The notes under the pieces were generated by a model. The model was given only the letters and a program-made list of their open reading frames with translations, was not told where the DNA came from and did not search any database. From contig JAPLBU010000270.1 of the NCBI GenBank assembly GCA_026392575.1, positions 1-7,114 on the forward strand: a DNA stretch of 7,114 bases, in the 5' to 3' direction. This DNA comes from Actinomycetota bacterium (GTDB lineage: Bacteria; Actinomycetota; Actinomycetes; S36-B12). Position numbers and translations under genes: made by a program. Below are positions 1 through 5,859 of the stretch, piece by piece (the stretch's first letter is position 1; every line of letters begins with the position of its first letter).

Positions 1-321
1 CTCCGAGGAGGGTGGCACCGCGAACTCGCGCTCCTCGTCGGCGAATGCCACCGCATATTCGCTGGGCAGACCGGCGCCACCGAACTCCGCCGGCAGGGAA
101 ATGGCGCCGTATCCAGCGTCGAAGCGCTTGCGCCGGTATTCGCGTACCCGGTCGAGGTAGGCAGTCTCCTCGTCATGGGACATCGACAGGAAGATCGCCA
201 GCCGCGGGTCGCCCTCGCCCCAGACGAGCACCTCTTCCGCCTTGGGCGATGCCACACCGGCCAGCCACTGACGCACATCGGCACGCCATGCCTCGAGGTG
301 GGCGGGATCGTGGTCGGCCAC
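1..321 (-). CDS. Acyl-CoA dehydrogenase, N-terminal part (gene continues past left edge)
   Basis: Only the first 107 codons are present. The visible part is helical and ends with the pattern GYGAISLPAEFGGAGLPSEY followed by an acidic helix (about residues 70-98). That is the usual N-terminal domain signature of acyl-CoA dehydrogenases (the P-x-E-[FY]-GG-xG loop), FAD enzymes that oxidise acyl-CoA to enoyl-CoA. The FAD/substrate middle domain and catalytic glutamate lie outside the window, so chain-length or steroid specificity cannot be judged. I chose the GTG at 319-321 because AGGAG (329-333, minus strand) sits 7 bases upstream, inside the last codons of the thiolase-like gene. Only 2 bases separate that gene's stop from this start, so the two are surely cotranscribed. 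Family assignment is fairly secure; substrate is unknown. Confidence 0.85.
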   Translation of the reverse strand, partial: MADHDPAHLEAWRADVRQWLAGVASPKAEEVLVWGEGDPRLAIFLSMSHDEETAYLDRVREYRRKRFDAGYGAISLPAEFGGAGLPSEYAVAFADEEREFAVPPSSE

Positions 322-323
322 GG

Positions 324-1478
324 TCAGGCTCCTTCTGCCATGAGCACCGTGCAGGCACTGATGCCCGGGGCTCCGTAGACGTGCGTCAATCCGATGCGCG
401 GACGACCCGGCACCTGCTTACCCTCGGCCCGACCCTGCAGCTGACGCACGATCTCATGCACCTGGCGCAGCCCCGAGGCCCCCACTGGCTCACCGTTCGC
501 GAGCAGTCCGCCGTCGGTGTTGACCGGGATGCGGCCGTCGATCCGGAAGTCACCGTTGACGTAGCCGGCCTGCTGCTCGCCATGTGCCACGAGTCCGGTC
601 TCGCCGAGGTGGATGATCTCGGCTCCACTCTCGGTGTCCTGCAACTGGGCGACCTGCACGTCAGCCGGCGCGATGCCCGCGGCCGCGAAGGCGGCGGCGG
701 AAGCGTCGACGGACGGGCTCGTGCGGTCACCCGGGGACAACCACGGCGAGAACACCTCGAAGGAGCCGGGGCGTCGACCGCGCAGTTCCACAGCGGCCAG
801 CCGGATCGGTGTCTCGCACAGGTCGAAGGCGCGCGACCCACGCGCGAGGACGAGCGACACCGCTCCGGCATCCGGCGAGCAGAACATGAAGCGCGTGAGC
901 GGATCGTTGATCATGTCGGCGTCCATGGCCTCGGCGACCGATACCGGCTTGCGACGCCAGGCATAGGGATGAGCAGTCGCGTAGTCGAACGCCTTCTCGG
1001 ACGCGTAGCCGAGGGTGATGGGATCGATGCCGTACTCGTGCAGGTAGCGCTGGATTTTGAGCGCGAAGTATGAGGTGGTGACCATCATCCCCGTCGCGCC
1101 GTACCACTCGCCAATGCCGTAACGCGCTGGCGAGGCATTGAACGCACCGCGCGCGTGGTTGTCGTAGCCGACGACGCAGGCGATGTCGGACCCTTCAGCG
1201 ATCAGACCGTTGCGCGCCGTCATGAGTGCCACCCCGCCCGTGGCACATCCATTCTTGACCGTCACGAACGGCAGACCGGTCAACCCGAGGCGCGATACGA
1301 GGTTGTCTGGCTTGGTCTCGCCATTCGTACCGCCGACGGCGAAATCGACGTCGGTCCATGCCACCCCGCAATCGGCGAGGGCACCGCGGATCGCCTGCTC
1401 GGCGAGCTCGTTGTCCTCACCGTCATAGCGGCCGAACGCCGTGCGCGCCGCGCCGACGATGTAGATCTCGTTGCTCAT
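324..1478 (-). CDS. Thiolase-like SCP-x/lipid-transfer-type protein (possible retro-aldolase)
   Basis: A 384-residue protein of normal length for the thiolase superfamily. The N-terminal half carries the loop VKNGCATGG, with the nucleophile-position cysteine at C78. The C-terminal half has the SCP-x/Ltp-type block VNTDGGLLANGEPVGASG (residues 319-336), then a QLQGRAEGKQV stretch and THVYGAPG (366-372). Compared with true thiolases, the GHP histidine is Glu330 and the cysteine of the C-terminal CxG motif is Tyr368. The HDCF-like motif reads QDTE (280-283). These changes argue against ordinary Claisen thiolysis and suggest the Ltp/SCP2-thiolase-like branch, which includes steroid side-chain retro-aldolases such as Ltp2. 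Its ATG overlaps the stop of the DUF35 gene by 4 bases (ATGA), with GAGGTG upstream. The pairing is typical of Ltp-DUF35 complexes. The true reaction and substrate are inference. Confidence 0.87.
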   Translation of the reverse strand: MSNEIYIVGAARTAFGRYDGEDNELAEQAIRGALADCGVAWTDVDFAVGGTNGETKPDNLVSRLGLTGLPFVTVKNGCATGGVALMTARNGLIAEGSDIACVVGYDNHARGAFNASPARYGIGEWYGATGMMVTTSYFALKIQRYLHEYGIDPITLGYASEKAFDYATAHPYAWRRKPVSVAEAMDADMINDPLTRFMFCSPDAGAVSLVLARGSRAFDLCETPIRLAAVELRGRRPGSFEVFSPWLSPGDRTSPSVDASAAAFAAAGIAPADVQVAQLQDTESGAEIIHLGETGLVAHGEQQAGYVNGDFRIDGRIPVNTDGGLLANGEPVGASGLRQVHEIVRQLQGRAEGKQVPGRPRIGLTHVYGAPGISACTVLMAEGA

Positions 1479-1870
1479 GCGGTCACCTCGAAGCCGAAGG
1501 TGTGCACGACCGTGTCACCGTCGGTCCATGCCTTCGCGAGCACCAGACTCACGTGCTCGCCGATGGACCAGTCGGTCTTGCCGACCAGCCAGCCTTCGAC
1601 GATGACCGGGCCGAGGTCGACGTAGCCAATGCTGAACGGCGCGAATCCGTCCGTCCGGAAAGGCGCCTTGGGCTCGAAGTGCTGGGTCGTCCAGGACCAG
1701 ACGGTGCCCTGCGTCGGCAGTGCAACGTCGGCAACGTCCACGCCTGCACACATCGGGCACGACTCCAGCGCCGGGAACACGTGCGCACCGCAAGCCGCGC
1801 ACACCGACCCGCGCAGAGCAACCGGATCGACAGACGCGAACAGCGTCGCGTCCACCACGTCAACAGCCAT
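1475..1870 (-). CDS. DUF35 zinc-ribbon / OB-fold protein, probable partner of the thiolase-like protein
   Basis: A 131-residue protein with the two-part DUF35 layout. A short N-terminal helix is followed by a rubredoxin-like zinc ribbon with two CxxC pairs (C24/C27 and C38/C41), then an OB-fold of beta strands (about 47-126) including GTVWSWTTQHF and FSIGYVDLG. Family knowledge: DUF35 proteins bind thiolase-superfamily partners and bind or channel the CoA chain, as in the archaeal thiolase/HMG-CoA synthase complex and in Ltp2-ChsH2 of steroid degradation. Here the stop codon overlaps the thiolase-like start, which supports a stoichiometric complex. I preferred ATG at 1868-1870 because AAGG lies 5 bases upstream. 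An in-frame GTG four codons earlier (1880-1882) has a poorer ribosome site. The gene follows the oxidoreductase stop by 20 bases. Confidence 0.9.
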   Translation of the reverse strand: MAVDVVDATLFASVDPVALRGSVCAACGAHVFPALESCPMCAGVDVADVALPTQGTVWSWTTQHFEPKAPFRTDGFAPFSIGYVDLGPVIVEGWLVGKTDWSIGEHVSLVLAKAWTDGDTVVHTFGFEVTA

Positions 1871-1890
1871 GTGCGCCTTCACTTCTGCCG

Positions 1891-2898
1891 TCAGTCGGAG
1901 AGTCGAACGAGGGCCTTGCCGAGATTGGCACCGGACAGCAGCCCTGCCAGGCCAGCACCCGCATTCTCGATGCCCTCGACGATGGTCGCACGGTCGATCA
2001 GCTCCCCGCTCGCAAGCCAGCCGCTTACCCGCTCCTCGAACTCCGGGCGCAGCTGCTCGAAGTCCCGGACGATGAAGCCCTGGATCGTCACCCGGCGCAG
2101 GACGGTCTCGATGAGGATTGCCAGGGACGGCTGCTCCTGCGTACCGAAGTTCGACACCGCTCCGCACATGCTGATGCGGCCGTGGATCTTCATGTTGTTC
2201 AGCGCTGCCGCGAACTGCCATCCGCCGACATTGTCGAAGAACAGGTCAATGCCGTCAGGCACGAGCCCGGGCAGCTCCTGTGCAAAGTCGCCGTCGCGGT
2301 AGTTGATCATCGCGTCGAAGCCGCATTCGTCCATGAGCCAGGCGCACTTCTCCGCGCCACCAGCGCTGCCGACGACGCGGCCCGCGCCCATCAGCCGCGC
2401 GAACTGGCCGACCATGCTGCCGACCGCGCCACCCGCACCGGTCACGAGAACGGTCTCACCGGCGGCCAGCTTGCCCACGGGCAGCAGGCCCGCGTATGCG
2501 GTGAAACCGGTCTGTCCCATCGAGCTGAGCCAAGCGGTGGCAGGAGCCTTGCCGAGATCGCACACCGTGGCAACGGCATCGTCGACGACGGCGTACTCGC
2601 GCCAGCCGAGGCGATGCCGGACGGTCGCGCCGACCGGCAGGAGTTCGGAAGCTGACTCGACGACCACGCCGATCGCCGAGCCGTCCATGGCGCCGCCGAC
2701 CTCGAAGTTGGTCGTGTACTGCTTCTCACCCGGGTCCATCCGGCCCCGCGTCGACGGGTCGAGGCTCATGTACTGGTTGCGCACAAGCGCATGGCCCGGA
2801 GTCAGCTCGGGCAGGTCGATCGTGCCGACCACGACATCGTCGGCGACAAAGGTGCGCTCCGGTCGGCGGGCCAGCAGGACTGCGGCGGTCTGCTTCAC
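1891..2898 (-). CDS. NADP-dependent oxidoreductase, zinc-independent MDR family (PTGR/CurA-like)
   Basis: A 335-residue medium-chain dehydrogenase/reductase of the leukotriene B4 12-hydroxydehydrogenase / prostaglandin reductase / CurA group. These enzymes reduce activated carbon-carbon double bonds with NADPH. Signatures seen: MSLDPSTRGRM (44-54), the dinucleotide loop GAGGAVGS (154-161), the NADP-phosphate-site motif AGGAEK (179-184), INYRDGDF (198-205) and DLFFDNVGG (218-226). The usual tyrosine in SLDPYxR is Ser49. There is no GHE zinc-binding signature, so it is not an alcohol dehydrogenase. The GTG start at 2896-2898 is chosen because it overlaps the preceding small gene's TGA as GTGA and has GAGG 7 bases upstream; a longer frame reaching 2946 would run inside that gene. 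Neighbours suggest a role in CoA-thioester or steroid/terpenoid-type catabolism, but the substrate is not evident. Confidence 0.9.
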   Translation of the reverse strand: MKQTAAVLLARRPERTFVADDVVVGTIDLPELTPGHALVRNQYMSLDPSTRGRMDPGEKQYTTNFEVGGAMDGSAIGVVVESASELLPVGATVRHRLGWREYAVVDDAVATVCDLGKAPATAWLSSMGQTGFTAYAGLLPVGKLAAGETVLVTGAGGAVGSMVGQFARLMGAGRVVGSAGGAEKCAWLMDECGFDAMINYRDGDFAQELPGLVPDGIDLFFDNVGGWQFAAALNNMKIHGRISMCGAVSNFGTQEQPSLAILIETVLRRVTIQGFIVRDFEQLRPEFEERVSGWLASGELIDRATIVEGIENAGAGLAGLLSGANLGKALVRLSD

Positions 2899-3110
2899 AG
2901 CTGGGCCTCGCGAAGGGCCCGCGCCTCGGGGGTGCGCCCGACCCAACCGGCGGCCTGGAGGTCGACATCGATGATCTCGCCCTCGAACCAGATGCCGTTG
3001 TCGTCGAACACGCCATATCGCCCGGTTGCCGGATCGTCGACGCGAACGAGACCGATCTCGTTCACCGAATACGTGCAGCCGGAGATCGGGTGCTTGTACA
3101 CCTTGGCCAT
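2895..3110 (-). CDS. Small conserved-looking protein of unknown function (71 aa), first gene of the left operon
   Basis: I do not recognise a named family. The protein starts MAKVYKHPISGCTYSV and has alternating hydrophobic/polar stretches suggesting a small beta-rich fold (VNEIGLVRVDD, YGVFDDNGIWFEGEIIDVD), followed by a short charged helix (about 60-71). It has one cysteine (C12), no signal peptide and no membrane segment. It is probably real: AGGAG lies 5 bases before the ATG (3116-3120, minus strand), third codon positions are mostly G/C, and its stop overlaps the start of the oxidoreductase gene in a GTGA. As the first gene of the operon it may be an accessory or partner protein for the oxidoreductase or a downstream enzyme, but that is inference from position only. 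Confidence 0.72.
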   Translation of the reverse strand: MAKVYKHPISGCTYSVNEIGLVRVDDPATGRYGVFDDNGIWFEGEIIDVDLQAAGWVGRTPEARALREAQL

Positions 3111-3225
3111 GAAGACTCCTTGGACGCTAGAACAAGTCCGGGACGATCCAAAGACTATACAACTTGCATCGGGGTACAGTAACTTTCCTGCCGACCCTCG
3201 GCCAACCACGCGCGACGGAGTCCGA
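3111..3225. promoter_or_regulatory. Divergent intergenic promoter region for the left operon and the VOC gene
   Basis: This 115-base gap between divergent start codons contains a locally AT-richer patch (about 3148-3190). On the minus strand a TATAGT hexamer (3154-3159) could be the -10 box for the left operon, giving a leader of roughly 37 bases. On the plus strand TACAGT (3175-3180) could be the -10 box for the VOC gene, giving a leader of about 39 bases. Neither has a convincing -35 box at 17 bases, which is common in GC-rich actinobacteria. The two candidate promoters would lie nearly back to back, so one regulator could control both. The exact boxes are guesses; the region's role as a promoter follows from the gene layout. 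Confidence 0.5.
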
Positions 3226-3840
3226 ATGCCCAATCCTGCCAACCCCGGCCAGTCGGCGCTGCCAGCGCAGCTCGTCCAGATCGCCTACCGGGTCCCGGAC
3301 CTTGAGGCCGCCTGCCACGAGTGGGCGCAGCGGGTCGGCGCGGGGCCCTTCCTCGTCCGTCGGCACCTGCCCGTCACCGCAACGCACAATGGCGAGCCCG
3401 CCATCTACGACCACAGCGCTGCCTTCGGTCAGTGGGGTCCGGTCATGCTCGAGATCATCCAGCTGCACGAGTGCGAGCCGGCGAGCATGCGCACCGTCCT
3501 CGAGCATGAGCAGCCCGGCCAGGTCAACCACTTCGCCTGTTTCGTCGACGACCTCGATTCGGCGAGTGCCGCCCTCGAGGAGCAGGGTATGCCGCTGACG
3601 ATGTCGCTCACGTCCTCGTCGGGCATGGAGGTGCACTTCCACGACGCCCGCCACGTTGTCGGCGGCATCCTCGAGCTGTACGTCGGCAACGCTCCGACGT
3701 CGTCCGCTACATCGACCAGTCCTGACCCCCGGTTCCGTTTGTCCCGGAATCCGGGAGAAATCGGCGATCCGGGGGTCGCGAGGGGGCCGCATTGCCCATT
3801 TGTCCCGGATTCTGGGAGAAACGGAGCTAGCGGTTGGTGA
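3226..3840 (+). CDS. VOC-family (glyoxalase/epimerase-fold) protein with apparently frameshifted C-terminus
   Basis: As read, 204 residues. The first 155 form a vicinal-oxygen-chelate protein with two beta-alpha-beta modules: LVQIAYRVPDLEAACHEW (16-33) to VMLEIIQL (73-80), and VNHFACFVDDLDSASAALEEQG (100-121) to GGILELYV (146-153). By fold position the metal ligands would be Q18, E76, H102 and E150, with glutamine in place of the first histidine. The pattern resembles glyoxalase/methylmalonyl-CoA-epimerase-like proteins; the substrate is unknown. The ATG has GGAG 5 bases upstream (3217-3220). After about position 3690 the frame loses its G/C third-position bias and runs through palindromic repeats. 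The neighbouring frame instead reads SDVVRYIDQS and stops at 3723-3725. The ancestral product was therefore probably about 166 residues, and the present tail is likely out-of-frame sequence. The gene stands alone on the plus strand. Confidence 0.83.
   Translation: MPNPANPGQSALPAQLVQIAYRVPDLEAACHEWAQRVGAGPFLVRRHLPVTATHNGEPAIYDHSAAFGQWGPVMLEIIQLHECEPASMRTVLEHEQPGQVNHFACFVDDLDSASAALEEQGMPLTMSLTSSSGMEVHFHDARHVVGGILELYVGNAPTSSATSTSPDPRFRLSRNPGEIGDPGVARGPHCPFVPDSGRNGASGW
3724..3777. terminator. Long imperfect stem-loop between convergent genes, possible bidirectional terminator
   Basis: A perfect 9-base inverted repeat, GACCCCCGG (3724-3732) and CCGGGGGTC (3769-3777), encloses a second perfect stem, TCCCGG-AAT-CCGGGA (3742-3756). 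TTT/AAA and CCG/CGG also pair in between, so nearly the whole 54 bases can fold back on itself. It begins at the probable original stop of the VOC gene and precedes the phosphatase gene's 3' end, as expected for a terminator serving two convergent transcripts. No T-run follows on either strand, so it is not a classical intrinsic terminator. Actinobacterial hairpin terminators without a U-tract have been proposed. It lies inside the currently open VOC frame. Confidence 0.5.
3738..3760. repeat. Palindromic repeat, copy 1
   Basis: A 23-base near-palindrome, TTTG + TCCCGG-AAT-CCGGGA + GAAA, forming a 6-base-pair stem with a 3-base loop flanked by pairable TTT/AAA. It matches copy 2 (3799-3821) at 21 of 23 positions in direct orientation. 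The two differ only in the loop and at one stem base. It is the inner part of the larger stem-loop at 3724-3777. Confidence 0.75.
3799..3821. repeat. Palindromic repeat, copy 2
   Basis: The second copy of the 23-base unit, 38 bases after copy 1. Its core TCCCGG-ATT-CTGGGA keeps the 6-base-pair stem with one G-T (G-U in RNA) pair. It ends 5 bases before the phosphatase gene's stop codon (3827-3829). Short flanking CCGC (3787-3790) and GCGG (3830-3833) could extend the hairpin weakly. Retained pairing despite the base change suggests that the hairpin matters or that the repeat family varies. Confidence 0.72.
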
Positions 3841-4471
3841 GCAGGTCCCGGTCGGCCAGCAGGTGCGCGTGCTCGTTGAACGAGATCAACGACAGGCCGC
3901 GCGAGCCAGCAGCGATCGTGGTTATCGACGCATTGATACTGACCCTGTTGAGTGCGATGACACCGGGGGCGTTCGCAGCCAGTAGGCGGCCGCAGATCGC
4001 CGCCGTGACGCCAGCCGATGTCGCGACGACGGCGTCCATGCCCTTCGGGAGCGACGCCGCCAGATCGGAGAGCGCATCCAGCACACCGTTCGAGAACTCG
4101 CGCCAGCCGGGTGTCCGTCCCTCGATCCAGGCAGCCAACGCGACGTCGAGGTGCCGCTGAAAAGCATCCGACGTCAGTCCGTCCGATGTACCCGGTCCGC
4201 CGAGTTCGGCATCGACGAGCGCATGGGCCGAGAACTCGTCCCAACGCGGATCGACCGGTGCCGTCTCAACACCGAGTACCTCGGCCGCGATCGCAGCCGT
4301 CCCCCGCTGCCGACTCAACGTGCCACTCGTGACGAACGGTGTGCGCGGCGCGCGACGCGCGATCTCAAGAGCGGAAACGCGCGCCTGCCGCTCGCCGCGC
4401 TCCGACAGGACGTCGTAGTCGTCGGTGCCGAAACTGGCCTGCCCGTGCCGCAGGAGGTAGATGGCCGGCAT
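3827..4471 (-). CDS. Histidine phosphatase / phosphoglycerate-mutase superfamily protein
   Basis: A 214-residue protein beginning MPAIYLLRHGQASF, with the family's RHG motif (R8-H9-G10); H9 would be the phosphohistidine nucleophile. SGTLSRQRGTA (49-59) supplies the second phosphate-binding arginine (R54), and WDEF (77-80) may give the acid residue E79. The second catalytic histidine, usually in a VVxHGG-type motif, is missing: the equivalent stretch reads VVATSAGV (148-155), with T151-S152 there. The C-terminal NEHAHL (199-204) fits a divergent actinobacterial subgroup. The substrate cannot be predicted, and glycolytic mutase activity is unlikely. The ATG at 4469-4471 is used because a longer frame would run into the E2 gene, which ends 8 bases upstream. 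The ribosome site is weak (AAGAG), suggesting coupling to E2 translation. It is last in the dehydrogenase operon. Confidence 0.88.
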   Translation of the reverse strand: MPAIYLLRHGQASFGTDDYDVLSERGERQARVSALEIARRAPRTPFVTSGTLSRQRGTAAIAAEVLGVETAPVDPRWDEFSAHALVDAELGGPGTSDGLTSDAFQRHLDVALAAWIEGRTPGWREFSNGVLDALSDLAASLPKGMDAVVATSAGVTAAICGRLLAANAPGVIALNRVSINASITTIAAGSRGLSLISFNEHAHLLADRDLLTNR

Positions 4472-4479
4472 GGCTGCTC

Positions 4480-5856
4480 TTAGGAAACCAGCACGAGCGG
4501 CCGCGCAAGCAGCTCGCTGACGGTCTGGAGGTACTCGGCGGCAGGGGCACCATCGACCGCGCGGTGATCGAAGGTCAGGCTGAGCGTGAGCACCTGCGTG
4601 CGCACGAACGTCTCGCCCACCCACTTGCCCGAGTCGCGGAGTCGGCCGACACCGAGGATCCCGACATTGCCCGGGTTGATGACGGGAGTGAAGAAGTCGA
4701 CGCCGTAGGTGCCAAGGGACGTGACCGCGAAGGTCGCGCCCTCCAGCTCATCAAGTGAGATCGAGCCGGAACGGCAGCGCTCCGCCACATCGCGCGTCGC
4801 GCGCGCGAGCTCGGGCAGCGACAGCCGATCGGCATCCGGAATCACTGGCACCATCAGACCGCCGGGCACCGAGACAGCCAGACCCATGTGGATCCGGCTG
4901 AGCAGGTGGATCTCCTTGCCGATGATCGTCGCGTTGAGAATCGGATGCTGACGCAATGCCAGTGCCGCCGCACGAACGACGAAGTCGTTGAGGCTCGGAA
5001 CGGCAACGCCGAGCGCGGCGTACTGCTCCTTCATCTCCGTACGCAATGCGACGACGGCATCCATCGACACCTCGAAGCCGTGCGTGAGCTGCGCCATCTC
5101 GGTGAGGCTCTGCTGCATGCGGGCAGCGATCGTGCCGCGCATGCCCTTCATGTGGATGATCGATGCCGTCTCCTGGCTTGCGGAAACGTGGGTCGGAGTC
5201 GTTGTCGCTACCGCGGCCGAAGCGGCCGCAACGGGGGTCGTGATCGCCGCACGCACATCACTGCGCGAGACGTAGCCCGACTCCGTCGGCAGAGCCGTCG
5301 CATCGATACCGGCATCGCGAGCGTCACGGCGGGCCAGCGGTGATGCGACCTTGCTCGGGCCGGAGACCGGGGGCTGCCGCGTGGCAGCCTCCTCGACGTC
5401 TTCCGACACGATGCGTCCGCCCGGGCCGGTGCCGGCCACCGTCGTCAGGTCGACGCCGAGGTCCTGCGCAATGCGGCGAGCATTCGGCGAGATGAAGGCA
5501 CGTCCGGTGGCCGAGGAGACCTCGACATCGTCAGCGCCCTGCATCGTCGTGATGACGACGACCTCTTCGATGACGGCGGTCGGGGCAGACGCAACTGGTG
5601 CACCCGACGGTGCCGACTCGCCGGCCGCAAGCAGCCAGCCGAGCACCGCGCCCGGCGCGAGGGTCGTGCCGTCGGGAACAGCGCGGGCCAGGATGCCCTC
5701 GCCCTCTGCCTCGACGTCAACGTCGATCTTGTCCGTGGCCAGCCGCAGCAGCGGCATGCCCATGGTGATGACGGCTCCATCGGCGACGAGCCACTCGTCG
5801 ACGGTGCCCTCTTCCATGGTGAGGCCGAGCTTCGGAAGCCGGATCTCGATGGGCAC
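4480..5856 (-). CDS. E2 dihydrolipoyl acyltransferase of a 2-oxo acid dehydrogenase complex
   Basis: A 458-residue lipoyl-carrying acyltransferase that takes the acyl group from E1 and passes it to CoA. Residues 1-78 form one lipoyl domain, with the lipoylated lysine at K43 in ATDKIDV. An Ala/Pro/Val-rich linker follows. A peripheral subunit-binding domain spans about 121-157 (ISPNARRIAQDLGVD to GTGPGGRIVSEDV). A second, shortened copy of that domain lies at about 170-205 (SPLARRDARDAGID to VSRSDVRAA). After another Ala/Thr/Pro linker, the catalytic domain covers 233-458, with DHRAVDG (430-436) giving H431 and D435. The start is GTG with GGAGG 6 bases upstream. It begins 3 bases after the E1 beta stop. 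The partners suggest pyruvate or acetoin as substrate; a branched-chain 2-oxo acid cannot be excluded. Confidence 0.93.
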   Translation of the reverse strand: MPIEIRLPKLGLTMEEGTVDEWLVADGAVITMGMPLLRLATDKIDVDVEAEGEGILARAVPDGTTLAPGAVLGWLLAAGESAPSGAPVASAPTAVIEEVVVITTMQGADDVEVSSATGRAFISPNARRIAQDLGVDLTTVAGTGPGGRIVSEDVEEAATRQPPVSGPSKVASPLARRDARDAGIDATALPTESGYVSRSDVRAAITTPVAAASAAVATTTPTHVSASQETASIIHMKGMRGTIAARMQQSLTEMAQLTHGFEVSMDAVVALRTEMKEQYAALGVAVPSLNDFVVRAAALALRQHPILNATIIGKEIHLLSRIHMGLAVSVPGGLMVPVIPDADRLSLPELARATRDVAERCRSGSISLDELEGATFAVTSLGTYGVDFFTPVINPGNVGILGVGRLRDSGKWVGETFVRTQVLTLSLTFDHRAVDGAPAAEYLQTVSELLARPLVLVS

Positions 5857-5859
5857 GCC

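Noticed and set aside
12..1073. Long plus-strand open frame opposite the thiolase-like gene
   Set aside because: It is an Arg/Pro/His-rich shadow product of GC-rich coding on the other strand, with no recognisable domain. The minus-strand genes fully explain this stretch.
1891..2946. Oxidoreductase start extended 16 codons upstream
   Set aside because: The extension lies entirely within the coding end of the 71-residue gene and reads as Gly/Arg/Pro-rich filler. The GTGA overlap start with GAGG is much more plausible.
3128..3141. KstR-like operator (TNNAACNNGTTNNA) in the divergent promoter region
   Set aside because: Only 6 of the 8 fixed positions match, the right half-site is poor, and such a match is quite likely by chance in this length. 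The steroid link is tempting but unsupported.
3109..3225. Longer VOC start at ATG 3109, extending the protein by 39 residues
   Set aside because: It would overlap the divergent gene's start codon and run through the AT-richer promoter patch. The ATG at 3226 has a well-spaced GGAG and begins where VOC-like sequence follows.
3738..3821. CRISPR-like array or phage attachment site
   Set aside because: There are only two copies with 38 bases between them, and no cas, integrase or tRNA gene nearby. The units are self-palindromic hairpins at a convergent gene boundary.
3827..4624. Phosphatase start extended 51 codons upstream
   Set aside because: The extension overlaps the catalytic C-terminus of E2 and is Arg/Ala/Pro-rich. 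The family begins directly with the RHG strand, as at MPAIYLLRHG.
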